Shown: piece by piece, positions 25,900 through 39,400 of the stretch
Layout: each line of letters opens with the position of its first letter
Position numbering within the stretch: the stretch's first letter is position 1
Source of the DNA: Hydractinia symbiolongicarpus
Taxonomy: Eukaryota > Cnidaria > Hydrozoa > Anthoathecata > Hydractiniidae
Reading direction: 5' to 3'
Assembly: GCF_029227915.1 (NCBI RefSeq)
Contig: NC_079880.1
Span: 6,140,001-6,204,000, forward strand
DNA length: 64,000 nucleotides
The notes under the pieces: model-generated
What the model was told of the DNA's origin: nothing
The model's input: only the letters and a program-made list of their open reading frames with translations
The model's database searches: none
Made by a program: the position numbers and the translations under genes

Positions 25900-28800
25900 C
25901 ACTAAAACCCATGAGACTTGTAGTTTTTAAAAATGTTTTCATTTTTGATGAGACGCTGAATAAAAGAAGTTTAATCGCCGGCAAACGAAAACCCGCGATT
26001 TCCCGTAAATCCCGGACTCGGTCCGTATAGTTAAAAGTATACAAGGAAAGTACCCAGTGAGTAAACTCATTTCCCGAACGATTTTTTGAATTATTTTTTC
26101 GCCACTAAAACGCATGAGACTTGTAGTTTTCAAAAATATTTTCATTTTTGATAAGACGCTGAATAAAAGCAGTTTAATCGCCGGCAAACGAAAACCTGCG
26201 ATTTCACTAAATCCCGGACTCGGCCCGTATAGTAAAAAGTATACAAAGAGAGTACCCAGGGAGTAAACTCATTTCCAGAACGATTTTTTAAATTATTTTT
26301 TCACCACTAAAACGCATAAGACTTGTAGTTTTTAAAAATGTTTTCATTTTTGATGAGACGCTGAATAAAAGAATTTTAATCGCCGGCAAACGAAAACCCG
26401 CGATTTCCCGTAAATCCCGGGCTTGGCCCGTATAGTCAAAAGTATACGAAGAAAGTACCCAGGGAGTAAACTCATTTCCCGAACGATTTTTTATATTATT
26501 TTTTTACCACTAAACGCATGAGACTAGTAGTTTTCAAAAATATTTTCATATTTGATGGGACGCTGGATAAAAGAAGTTTAATCGCCGGCAAACGAAAATC
26601 CGCGATTTCCCGTAAATCCCGAACTCGGCCCGTATAGTCAAAAGTATACAAAGAAAGTACCCAGGGAGTAAACTCATTTCCCAAACGATTTTTTAAATTA
26701 TTATTTCACCACTAAAGCCCATGAGACTTGTAGTTTTTAAAAATGTTTTCATTTTTGATGAGACGCTGAATAAAAGAAGTTTAATCGCCGGCAAACGAAA
26801 ACCCGCGATTTCCCGTAAATCCCGGACTCGGTCCGTATAGTTAAAAGTATACAAGGAAAGTACCCAGTGAGTAAACTCAATTCCCGAACGATTTTTTAAA
26901 TTATTTTTTCACCACAAAAACGCATGAGACTTGTAGTTTTCAAAAATATTTTCATTTTTGATGAGACGCTGAATAAAAGCAGTTTAATCGCCGGCAAACG
27001 AAAACCTGCGATTTCCCTAAATCCCGGACTCGGCCCGTATAGTCAAAAGTATACAAAGAAAGTACCAAGGGAGTAAACTCATTTCCAGAACGATTTTTTA
27101 TATTATTTTTTTACCACTAAAAGCATGGGACTTGTAGTTTTCAAAAATATTTTCATATTTGATGGGACGCTGGATAAAAGAAGTTTAATCGCCGGCAAAC
27201 GAAAATCCGCGATTTCCCGTAAATCCCGAACTCGGCCCGTATAGTCAAAAGTATACAAAGAAAGTACCCAGGGAGTAAACTCATTTCCCAAACGATTTTT
27301 TAAATTGTTATTTCACCACTAAAATGCATGAGACTTGTAGTTTTCAAAAATATTTTCATATTTGATGGGACGCTGGATAAAAGAAGTTTAATCGCCGGCA
27401 AACGAAAATCCGCGATTTCCCGTAAATCCCGAACTCGGCCCGTATAGTCAAAAGTATACAAAGAAAGTACCCAGGGAGTAAACTCATTTCCCAAACGATT
27501 TTTTAAATTGTTATTTCACCACTAAAGCCCATGAGACTTGTAGTTTTTAAAATTTTTTTCATTTTTGATGAGACGCTGAATAAAAGAAGTTTAATCGCCG
27601 GCAAACGAAAACCCGCGATTTCCCGTAAATCCCGGACTCGGTGCGTATAGTTAAAAGTATACAAGGAAAGTACCCAGTGAGTAAACTCATTTCCCGAACG
27701 ATTTTTTAAATTATTTTTTCACCACTAAAATGCATGAGACTTGTAGTTTTCAAAAATATTTTCATTTTTGATGAGACGCTGAATAAAAGCAGTTTAATCG
27801 CCGGCAAACGAAAACCTGCGATTTCCCTAAATCTCGGACTCGGCCCGTATAGTCAAAAGTATACAAAGAAAGTACCCAGGGAGTAAGCTCATTTCCAGAA
27901 CGATTTTTTAAATTATTTTTTCACCACTAAAACGCATAAGACTTGTAGTTTTTAAAAATGTTTTCATTTTTGATGAGACGCTGAATAAAAGAAGTTTAAT
28001 CGCCGGCAAACTAAAACCCGCGATTTCCCGTAAATCCCGGGCTTGGCCCGTATAGTCAAAAGTATACAAAGAAAGTACCCAGGGAGTAAACTCATTTCCC
28101 GAACGATTTTTTATATTATTTTTTTACCACTAAACGCATGAGACTTGTAGTTTTCAAAAATATTTTCATATTTGATGGGACGCTGAATAAAAGAAGTTTA
28201 ATCGCCGGCAAACGAAAATCCCCGATTTCCCGTAAATCCCGGACTCGGCCCGTATAGTCAAAAGTATACAAAGAAAGTACCCAGGGAGTAAACTCATTTC
28301 CCGAACGATTATTTAAATTACTTTTTCACCACTAAAACGCATGAGACTTGTAGTTTTTAAAAATGTTTTTATTTTTGATGAGACGCTGAATAAATGAAGA
28401 TTAATCGCCGGCAAACGAAAACCTGCGATTTCCCGTAAATCCTGGACTCGGCCCGTATAGTCAAAAGTATACAAAGAAAGTACCCAGGGAGTAAACTCAT
28501 TTCCCAAACGATTTTTTAAATTATTATTTCACCACTAAAACGCATTGGACTTGTAGTTTTCAAAAATATTTTCATATTTGATGGGACGCTGGATAAAAGA
28601 AGTTTAATCGCCGGCAAACAAAAATCTGCGATTTCCCGTAAATCCTGGACTCGGCCCGTATAGTCAAAAGTATACAAAGAAAGTACCCAGGGAGTAAACT
28701 CATTTCCCGAACGATTTTTTAAATTACTTTTTCGCCACTAAAACGCATGAGACTTGTAGTTTTCAAAAATGTTTTCATTTTTGATGAGACGCTGAATAAA

Positions 28801-31800
28801 AGAAGTTTAATCGCCGGCAAACAAAAACCTGCGATTTCCCGTAAATCCTGGACTCGGTCCGTATAGTCAAAAGTATACAAAGAAAGTACCCAGGGAGTAA
28901 ACTCATTTCCCAAACGATTTTTTAAATTATTATTTCACCACTAAAGCCCATGAGACTTGTAGTTTTTAAAAATGTTTTCATTTTTGATGAGACGCTGAAT
29001 AAAAGAAGTTTAATCGCCGGCAAACGAAAACCCGCGATTTCCCGTAAATCCCGGACTCGGTCCGTATAGTTAAAAGTATACAAGGAAAGTACCCAGTGAG
29101 TAAACTCATTTCCCGAACGATTTTTTAAATTATTTTTTCACCACTAAAACGCATGAGACTTGTAGTTTTCAAAAATCTTTTCATTTTTGATGAGACGCTG
29201 AATAAAAGCAGTTTAATCGCCGGCAAACGAAAACCTGCGATTTCCCTAAATCCCGGACTCGGCCCGTATAGTCAAAAGTATACAAAGAAAGTACCCAGGG
29301 AGTAAACTCATTTCCAGAACGATTTTTTAAATTATTTTTTCACCACTAAAACGCATAAGACTTGTAGTTTTTAAAAATGTTTTCATTCTTGATGAGACGC
29401 TGAATAAAAGAAGTTTAATCGCCGGCAAACGAAAACCCGCAATTTCCCGTGAATCCCGGGCTTGGTCCGTATAGTCAAAAGTATACAAAGAAAGTACCCA
29501 GGGAGTAAACTCATTTCCCTAACGATTTTTTATATTATTTTTTTACCACTAAACGCATGAGACTTGTAGTTTTCAAAAATATTTTCATATTTGATGGGAC
29601 GCTGGATAAAAGAAGTTTAATCGCCGGCAAACGAAAATCCGCGATTTCCCGTAAATCCCGAACTCGGCCCGTATAGTCAAAAGTATACAAAGAAAGTACC
29701 CAGGGAGTAAACTCATTTCCCAAACGATTTTTTAAATTATTATTTCACCACTAAAGCCCATGAGACTTGTAGTTTTTAAAAATGTTTTCATTTTTGATGA
29801 GACGCTGAATAAAAGAAGTTTAATCGCCGGCAAACGAAAACCCGCGATTTCCCGTAAATCCCGGACTCGGTCCGTATAGTTAAAAGTATACAAGGAAAGT
29901 ACCCAGTGAGTAAACTCATTTCCCGAACGATTTTTTAAATTATTTTTTCACCACTAAAACGCATGAGACTTGTAGTTTTCAAAAATATTTTTATTTTTGA
30001 TGAGACGCTGAATAAAAGCAGTTTAATCGCCGGCAAACGAAAACCTGCGATTTCCCTAAATCCCAGACTCGGCCCGTATAGTCAAAAGTATACAAAGAAA
30101 GTACCCAGGGAGTAAACTCATTTCCAGAACGATTTTTTAAATTATTTTTTCACCACTAAAACGCATAAGACTTGTAGTTTTTAAAAATGTTTTTATTTTT
30201 GATGAGACGCTGAATAGAAGAAGTTTAATCGCCGGAAAACGAAAACCCGCGATTTCCCGTAAATCCCGGGCTTGGCCCGTATAGTCAAAAGTATACAAAG
30301 AAAGTACCCAGGGAGTAAACTCATTTCCCGAACGATTTTTTATATTATTTTTTTACCACTAAAAGCATGAGACTTGTAGTTTTCAAAAATATTTTCATAT
30401 TTGATGGGACGCTGGATAAAAGAAGTTTAATCGCCGGCAAACGAAATTCCGCGATTTCCCGTAAATCCCGAACTCGACCCGTATAGTCAAAAGTATACAA
30501 AGAAAGTACCCAGGGAGTAAACTCATTTCCCGAACGATTTTTTAAATTAATTTTTCACCACTAAAACGCATGAGACTTGTAGTTTTCAAAAATGTTTTCA
30601 TTTTTGATGAGACGCTGAATAAAAGAAGTTTAATCGCCGGCAAACGAAAACCCGCGATATCCCGTAAATCCCGGGCTTGGCCCGTATAGTTAAAAGTATA
30701 CAAAGAAAGTACCCAGGGAGTAAACTCATTTCCCGAACGATTTTTTATATTATTTTTTTACCACTAAACGCATGAGACTTGTAGTTTTCAAAAATATTTT
30801 CATATTTGATGGGACGCTGAATAAAAGAAGTTTAATCGCCGGCAAACGAAAATCCGCGATTTCCCGTAAATCCCGGACTCGGCCCGTATAGTCAAAAGTA
30901 TACAAAGAAAGTACCCAGGGAGTAAACTCATTTCCCGAACGATTTTTTAAATTATTTTTTCACCACTAAGCCGTATGGGACTTGTAGTTTTCAAAAATGT
31001 TTTCATTTTTGATGAGACGCTGAATAAAAGAATTTTAATCGCCGGCAAACTAAAACCCGCGTTTTTCCGTAACTCCCGGGCTTGGCCCGTATAGTCAAAA
31101 GTATACAAAGAAAGTACCCAGGGAGTAAACTCATTTCCCGAACGATTTTTTAAATTACTTTTTCACCACTAAAACGCATGAGACTTGTAGTTTTTAAAAA
31201 TGTTTTCATTTTTGATGAGACGCTGAATAAATGAAGTTTAATCGCCGGCAAACGAAAACCTGCGATTTCCCGTAAATCCTGGACTCGGCCCGTATAGTCA
31301 AAAGTATACAAAGAAAGTACCCAGGGAGTAAACTCATTTCCCGAACGATTTTTTATATTATTTTTTTACCACTAAACGCATGAGACTTGTAGTTTTCAAA
31401 AATATTTTCATATTTGATGGGACGCTGAATAAAAGAAGTTTAATAGCCGGCAAACGAAAATCCCCGATTTCCCGTAAATCCCGGACTCGGCCCGTATAGT
31501 CAAAAGTATACAAAGAAAGTACCCAGGGAGTAAACTCATTTCCCGAACGATTATTTAAATTACTTTTTCACCACTAAAACGCATGAGACTTGTAGTTTTT
31601 AAAAATGTTTTCATTTTTGATGAGACGCTGAATAAATGAAGTTTAATCGCCGGCAAACGAAAACCTGCGATTTCCCGTAAATCCTGGACTCGGCCCGTAT
31701 AGTCAAAAGTATACAAAGAAAGTACCCAGGAAGTAAACTCATTTCCCAAACGATTTTTTAAATTATTATTTCACCACTAAAACGCATGAGACTTGTAGTT

Positions 31801-32460
31801 TTCAAGAATGTTTTCATTTTTGATGAGACGCTGAATAAAAGCAGTTTAATCGCCGGCAAACGAAAACCCGCGATTTCCCGTAAATCCCGGGCTTGGCACG
31901 TATAGTCGAATGTATACAAAGAAAGTACCCTGTGAGTAAACTCATTTCCAGAACGATTTTTTAAATTATTTTTTCACCACTAAAACGCATAAGACTTGTA
32001 GTTTTTAAAAAAGTTTTCATTTTTGATGAGACGCTGAATAAAAGAAGTTTAATCGCCGGCAAACAAAAACCTGCGATTTCCCGTAAATCCTGGACTCGGC
32101 CCGTATAGTCAAAAGTATACAAAGAAAGTACCCAGGGAGTAAACTCATTTCCCAAACGATTTTTTAAATTATTATTTCACCACTAAAGCCCATGAGACTT
32201 GTAGTTTTTAAAAATGTTTTCATTTTTGATGAGACGCTGAATAAAAGAAGTTTAGTCGCCGGCAAACGAAAACCCGCGATTTCCCGTAAATCCCGGACTC
32301 GGTCCGTATAGTTAAAAGTATACAAGGAAAGTACCCAGTGAGTAAACTCATTTCCCGAACGATTTCTTAAATTATTTTTTCACCACTAAAACGCATAAGA
32401 CTTGTAGTTTTTAAAAATGTTTTCATTTTTGATGAGACGCTGAATAAAAGAAGTTTAATC
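25900..32460 (-). repeat. Copy 1 of a roughly 6-kb duplicated satellite segment
   Basis: Rare markers here all recur in a second segment at a fixed offset. TAAATTGTTATTTC at 27504, CTCGGTGCG (GTGCG at 27641), AAGCCGTATGGG at 30968, GTTTAGTCGCC (TTTAGTC at 32251) and GATTTCTTAA at 32361 each have a partner exactly 10,334 bp downstream. Left of about 27.3 kb the offset is 10,537 bp (for example AAAGAGAGTACCC, 26248 and 36785). This copy therefore has one extra 203-bp unit: the TAAATTG monomer is doubled at 27103-27494. Similarity fades at both ends. Confidence 0.85.
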
Positions 32461-34600
32461 GTCGGCAAACGAAAACCTGCGATTTCCCGTAAATCCCGGG
32501 CTTGGCCCGTATAGTCAAAAGTATACAAAGAAAGTACCCAGGGAGTAAACTCATTTCCCGAACGATTTTTTATATTATTTTTTTACCACTAAACGCATGA
32601 GACTTGTAGTTTTCAAAAATATTTTCATATTTGATGGGACGCTGAATAAAAGAAGTTTAATCGCCGGCAAACGAAAATCCCCGATTTCCCGTAAATCCCG
32701 GACTCGGCCCGTATAGTCAAAAGTATACAAAGAAAGTACCCAGGGAGTAAACTCATTTCCCGAACGATTATTTAAATTACTTTTTCACCACTAAAACGCA
32801 TGAGACTTGTAGTTTTTAAAAATGTTTTTATTTTTGATGAGACGCTGAATAAATGAAGTTTAATCGCCGGCAAACGAAAACCTGCGATTTCCCGTAAATC
32901 CTGGACTCGGCCCGTATAGTCAAAAGTATACAAAGAAAGTACCCAGGGAGTAAACTCATTTCCCAAACGATTTTTTAAATTATTATTTCACCAGCAAAAA
33001 GCATTGGACTTGTAGTTTTCGAAAATATTTTCATATTTGATGGGACGCTGGATAAAAGAAGTTTAATCGCCGGCAAACAAAAATCCGCGATTTCCCGTAA
33101 ATCACGGACTCGGCCCGTATAGTCAAAAGTATACAAAGAAAGTACCCAGGGAGTAAACTCATTTCCCGAACGATTTTTTAAATTACTTTTTCGCCACTAA
33201 AACGCATGAGACTTGTAGTTTTCAAAAATGTTTTCATTTTTGATGAGACGCTGAATAAAAGAAGTTTAATCGCCGGCAAATGAAAACCTGCGATTTCCCG
33301 TAAATCCTGGACTCGGCCCGTATAGTCAAAAGTATACAAAGAAAGTACCCAGGGAGTAAACTCATTTCCCAAACGATTTTTTAAATTATTATTTCACCAC
33401 TAAAACCCATGAGACTTGTAGTTTTTAAAAATGTTTTCATTTTTGATGAGACGCTGAATAAAAGAAGTTTAATCGCCGGCAAACGAAAACCCGCGATTTC
33501 CCGTAAATCCCGGACTCGGTCAGTATAGTTAAAAGTATACAAGGAAAGTACCCAGTGAGTAAACTCATTTCCCGAACGATTTTTTAAATTATTTTTTCAC
33601 CACTAAAACGCATGAGACTTGTAGTTTTCAAAAATATTTTCATTTTTGATAAGACGCTGAATAAAAGCAGTTTAATCGCCGGCAAACGGAAACCTGCGAT
33701 TTCCCTAAATCCCGGACTCGGCCCGTATAGTCAAAAGTATACAAAGAGAGTACCCAGGGAGTAAACTCATTTCCAGAACGATTTTTTAAATTATTTTTTC
33801 ACCACTAAAACGCATAAGACTTGTAGTTTTTAAAAATGTTTTCATTTTTGATGAGACGCTGAATAAAAGAATTTTAATCGCCGGCAAACGAAAACCCGCG
33901 ATTTCCCGTAAATCCCGGGCTTGGCACGTATAGTCGAATGTATACAAAGAAAGTACCCTGTGAGTAAACTCATTTCCAGAACGATTTTTTAAATTATTTT
34001 TTCACCACTAAAACGCATAAGACTTGTAGTTTTTAAAAAAGTTTTCATTTTTGATGAGACGCTGAATAAAAGAAGTTTAATCGCCGGCAAACAAAAACCT
34101 GCGATTTCCCGTAAATCCTGGACTCGGCCCGTATAGTCAAAAGTATACAAAGAAAGTACCCAGGGAGTAAACTCATTTCCCAAACGATTTTTTAAATTAT
34201 TATTTCACCACTAAAGCCCATGAGACTTGTAGTTTTTAAAAATGTTTTCATTTTTGATGAGACGCTGAATAAAAGAAGTTTAGTCGCCGGCAAACGAAAA
34301 CCCGCGATTTCCCGTAAATCCCGGACTCGGTCCGTATAGTTAAAAGTATACAAGGAAAGTACCCAGTGAGTAAACTCATTTCCCGAACGATTTCTTAAAT
34401 TATTTTTTCACCACTAAAACGCATAAGACTTGTAGTTTTTAAAAATGTTTTCATTTTTGATGAGACGCTGAATAAAAGAAGTTTAATCCCCGGCAAACGA
34501 AAACCTGCGATTTCCCGTAAATCCCGGGCTTGGCCCGTATAGTCAAAAGTATACAAAGAAAGTACCCAGGGAGTAAACTCATTTCCCGAACGATTTTTTA
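31960..34600 (-). repeat. 10-monomer block repeated at 2,028 bp
   Basis: The marker run GGCACGTATAGTCGAATG, CATTTCCAGAACG, GTTTAGTCGCC and GATTTCTTAA is present twice. GGCACG lies at 31895 and 33923, TTTAGTC at 32251 and 34279, and GATTTCTTAA at 32361 and 34389, each 2,028 bp or 10 monomers apart. The second block is the tandem partner of the end of the 6-kb duplicated segment. Confidence 0.78.
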
Positions 34601-34879
34601 TATTATTTTTTTACCACTAAACGCATGAGACTTGTAGTTTTCAAAAATATTTTCATATTTGATGGGACGCTGAATAAAAGAAGTTTAATCGCCGGCAAAC
34701 GAAAACCCGCGATTTCCCGTAAATCCCGGACTCGGTCCGTATAGTTAAAAGTATACAAGGAAAGTACCCAGTGAGTAAACTCATTTCCCGAACGATTTTT
34801 TAAATTATTTTTTCACCACTAAAACGCATGAGACTTGTAGTTTTCAAAAATATTTTCATTTTTGATAAGACGCTGAATA

Positions 34880-35200
34880 AAAGCAGTTTAATCGCCGGCA
34901 AACGGAAACCTGCGATTTCCCTAAATCCCGGACTCGGCCCGTATAGTCAAAAGTATACAAAGAGAGTACCCAGGGAGTAAACTCATTTCCAGAACGATTT
35001 TTTAAATTATTTTTTCACCACTAAAACGCATAAGACTTGTAGTTTTTAAAAATGTTTTCATTTTTGATGAGACGCTGAATAAAAGCAGTTTAATCGCCGG
35101 CAAACGGAAACCTGCGATTTCCCTAAATCCCGGACTCGGCCCGTATAGTCAAAAGTATACAAAGAGAGTACCCAGGGAGTAAACTCATTTCCAGAACGAT
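34880..35200 (-). repeat. Recent single-monomer tandem duplication
   Basis: Two adjacent 203-bp units both carry GCAAACGGAAACC, TTTCCCTAAATCC and AAAGAGAGTACCC, with GCAAACGG at about 34899 and 35102. The triple combination is otherwise seen only as single units near 33.7 and 36.7 kb, so a local one-unit duplication is the simplest reading. Confidence 0.7.
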
Positions 35201-36429
35201 TTTTTAAATTATTTTTTCACCACTAAAACGCATAAGACTTGTAGTTTTTAAAAAAGTTTTCATTTTTGATGAGACGCTGAATAAAAGAAGTTTAATCGCC
35301 GGCAAACAAAAACCTGCGATTTCCCGTAAATCCTGGACTCGGCCCGTATAGTCAAAAGTATACAAAGAAAGTACCCAGGGAGTAAACTCATTTCCCAAAC
35401 GATTTTTTAAATTATTATTTCACCACTAAAGCCCATGAGACTTGTAGTTTTTAAAAATGTTTTCATTTTTGATGACACGCTGAAAAAAAGAAGTTTAATC
35501 GCCGGCAAACGAAAACCTGCGATTTCCCGTAAATCCCGGGCTTGGCCCGTATAGTCAAAAGTATACAAAGAAAGTACCCAGGGAGTAAACTCATTTCCCG
35601 AACGATTTTTTATATTATTTTTTTACCACTAAACGCATGAGACTTGTAGTTTTCAAAAATATTTTCATATTTGATGGGACGCTGAATAAAAGAAGTTTAA
35701 TCGCCGGCAAACGAAAATCCCCGATTTCCCGTAAATCCCGGACTCGGCCCGTATAGTCAAAAGTATACAAAGAAAGTACCCAGGGAGTAAACTCATTTCC
35801 CGAACGATTATTTAAATTACTTTTTCACCACTAAAACGCATGAGACTTGTAGTTTTTAAAAATGTTTTTATTTTTGATGAGACGCTGAATAAATGAAGTT
35901 TAATCGCCGGCAAACGAAAACCTGCGATTTCCCGTAAATCCTGGACTCGGCCCGTATAGTCAAAAGTATACAAAGAAAGTACCCAGGGAGTAAACTCATT
36001 TCCCAAACGATTTTTTAAATTATTATTTCACCACTAAAAAGCATTAGACTTGTAGTTTTCGAAAATATTTTCATATTTGATCGGACGCTGGATAAAAGAA
36101 GTTTAATCGCCGGCAAACAAAAATCCGCGATTTCCCGTAAATCCCGGACTCGGCCCGTATAGTCAAAAGTATACAAAGAAAGTACCCAGGGAGTAAACTC
36201 ATTTCCCGAACGATTTTTTAAATTACTTTTTCGCCACTAAAACGCATGAGACTTGTAGTTTTCAAAAATGTTTTCATTTTTGATGAGACGCTGAATAAAA
36301 GAAGTTTAATCGCCGGCAAACGAAAACCTGCGATTTCCCGTAAATCCTGGACTCGGCCCGTATAGTCAAAAGTATACAAAGAAAGTACCCAGGGAGTAAA
36401 CTCATTTCCCAAACGATTTTTTAAATTAT

Positions 36430-39400
36430 TATTTCACCACTAAAAACATGAGACTTGTAGTTTTTAAAAATGTTTTCATTTTTGATGAGACGCTGAATAA
36501 AAGAAGTTTAATCGCCGGCAAACGAAAACCCGCGATTTCCCGTAAATCCCGGACTCGGTCCGTATAGTTAAAAGTATACAAGGAAAGTACCCAGTGAGTA
36601 AACTCATTTCCCGAACGATTTTTTAAATTATTTTTTCACCACTAAAACGCATGAGACTTGTAGTTTTCAAATATATTTTCATTTTTGATAAGACGCTGAA
36701 TAAAAGCAGTTTAATCGCCGGCAAACGGAAACCTGCGATTTCCCTAAATCCCGGACTCGGCCCGTATAGTCAAAAGTATACAAAGAGAGTACCCAGGGAG
36801 TAAACTCATTTCCAGAACGATTTTTTAAATTATTTTTTCACCACTAAAACGCATAAGACTTGTAGTTTTTAAAAATGTTTTCATTTTTGATGAGACGCTG
36901 AATAAAAGAATTTTAATCGCCGGCAAACGAAAACCCGCGATTTCCCGTAAATCCCGGGCTTGGCCCGTATAGTCAAAAGTATACAAAGAAAGTACCCAGG
37001 GAGTAAACTCATTTCCCGAACGATTTTTTATATTATTTTTTTACCACTAAACGCATGAGACTTGTAGTTTTCAAAAATATTTTCATATTTGATGGGACGC
37101 TGGATAAAAGAAGTTTAATCGCCGGCAAACGAAAATCCGCGATTTCCCGTAAACCCCGAACTCGGCCCGTATAGTCAAAAGTATACAAAGAAAGTACCCA
37201 GGGAGTAAACTCATTTCCCAAACGATTTTTTAAATTATTATTTCAACACTAAAGCCCATGAGACTTGTAGTTTTTAAAAATGTTTTCATTTTTGATGAGA
37301 CGCTGAATAAAAGAAGTTTAATCGCCGGCAAACGAAAACCCGCGATTTCCCGTAAATCCCGGACTCGGTCCGTATAGTTAAAAGTATACAAGGAAAGTAC
37401 CCAGTGAGTAAACTCATTTCCCGAACGATTTTTTAAATTATTTTTTCACCACTAAAACGCATGAGACTTGTAGTTTTCAAAAATATTTTCATTTTTGATG
37501 AGACGCTGAATAAAAGCAGTTTAATCGCCGGCAAACGAAAACCTGCGATTTCCCTAAATCCCGGACTCGGCCCGTATAGTCAAAAGTATACAAAGAAAGT
37601 ACCAAGGGAGTAAACTCATTTCCAGAACGATTTTTTATATTATTTTTTTACCACTAAACGCATGAGACTTGTAGTTTTCAAAAATATTTTCATATTTGAT
37701 GGGACGCTGGATAAAAGAAGTTTAATCGCCGGCAAACGAAAATCCGCGATTTCCCGTAAATCCCGAACTCGGCACGTATAGTCAAAAGTATACAAAGAAA
37801 GTACCCAGGGAGTAAACTCATTTCCCAAACGATTTTTTAAATTGTTATTTCACCACTAAAGCCCATGAGACTTGTAGTTTTTAAAAAAATTTTCATTTTT
37901 GATGAGACGCTGAATAAAAGAAGTTTAATCGCCGGCAAACGAAAACCCGCGATTTCCCGTAAATCCCGGACTCGGTGCGTATAGTTAAAAGTATACAAGG
38001 AAAGTACCCAGTGAGTAAACTCATTTCCCGAACGATTTTTTAAATTATTTTTTCACCACTAAAATGCATGAGACTTGTAGTTTTCAAAAATATTTTCTTT
38101 TTTGATGAGACGCTGAATAAAAGCAGTTTAATCGCCGGCAAACGAAAACCTGCGATTTCCCTAAATCCCGGACTCGGCCCGTATAGTCAAAAGTATACAA
38201 AGAAAGTACCCAGGGAGTAAGCTCATTTCCAGAACGATTTTTTAAATTACTTTTTCACCACTAAAACGCATAAGACTTGTAGTTTTTAAAAATGTTTTCA
38301 TTTTTGATGAGACGCTGAATAAAAGAAGTTTAATCGCCGGCAAACTAAAACTCGCGATTTCCCGTAAATCCCGGGCTTGGCCCGTATAGTCAAAAGTATA
38401 CAAAGAAAGTACCCAGGGAGTAAACTCATTTCCCGAACGATTTTTTATATTATTTTTTTACCACTAAACGCATGAGACTTGTAGTTTTCAAAAATATTTT
38501 CATATTTGATGGGACGCTGAATAAAAGAAGTTTAATCGCCGGCAAACGAAAATCCCCGATTTCCCGTAAATCTCGGACTCGGCCCGTATAGTCAAAAGTA
38601 TACAAAGAAAGTACCCAGGGAGTAAACTCATTTCCCGAACGATTATTTAAATTACTTTTTCACCACTAAAACGCATGAGACTTGTAGTTTTTAAAAATGT
38701 TTTTATTTTTGATGAGACGCTGAATAAATGAAGATTAATCGCCGGCAAACGAAAACCTGCGATTTCCCGTAAATCCTGGACTCGGCCCGTATAGTCAAAA
38801 GTATACAAAGAAAGTACCCAGGGAGTAAACTCATTTCCCAAACGATTTTTTAAATTATTATTTCACCACTAAAACGCATTGGACTTGTAGTTTTCAAAAA
38901 TATTTTCATATTTGATGGGACGCTGGATAAAAGAAGTTTAATCGCCGGCAAACAAAAATCTGCGATTTCCCGTAAATCCCGGACTCGGCCCGTATAGTCA
39001 AAAGTATACAAAGAAAGTACCCAGGGAGTAAACTCATTTCCCGAACGATTTTTTAAATTACTTTTTCGCCACTAAAACGCATGAGACTTGTAATTTTCAA
39101 AAATGTTTTCATTTTTGATGAGACGCTGAATAAAAGAAGTTTAATCGCCGGCAAACGAAAACCTGCGATTTCCCGTAAATCCTGGACTCGGCCCGTATAG
39201 TCAAAAGTATACAAAGAAAGTACCCAGGGAGTAAACTCATTTCCCAAACGATTTTTTAAATTATTATTTCACCACTAAAGCCCATGAGACTTGTAGTTTT
39301 TAAAAATGTTTTCATTTTTGATGAGACGCTGAATAAAAGAAGTTTAATCGCCGGCAAACGAAAACCCGCGATTTCCCGTAAATCCCGGACTCGGTCCGTA

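Larger units (their letters stand above)
14320..26700 (-). repeat. 10-/11-monomer higher-order repeat domain
   Basis: A landmark 202-bp monomer with CGCTGGATAAAAG, GAAAATCCGCG and CCCGAACTCGG (or CCCGAGCTCGG) recurs with its frame starting at 15148, 17174, 19405, 22242, 24267 and 26496. Spacings are 2,026, 2,231, 2,837, 2,025 and 2,229 bp, or 10, 11, 14, 10 and 11 monomers. The rarer marker TTTTCGAAAATAT at about 21470, 23495 and 25521 repeats at 2,025 and 2,026 bp. AAAGAGAGTACCC at about 21994, 24019 and 26248 repeats at 2,025 and 2,229 bp. This is a genuine HOR of about 2.03 kb with insertions and losses of single monomers. Confidence 0.82.
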
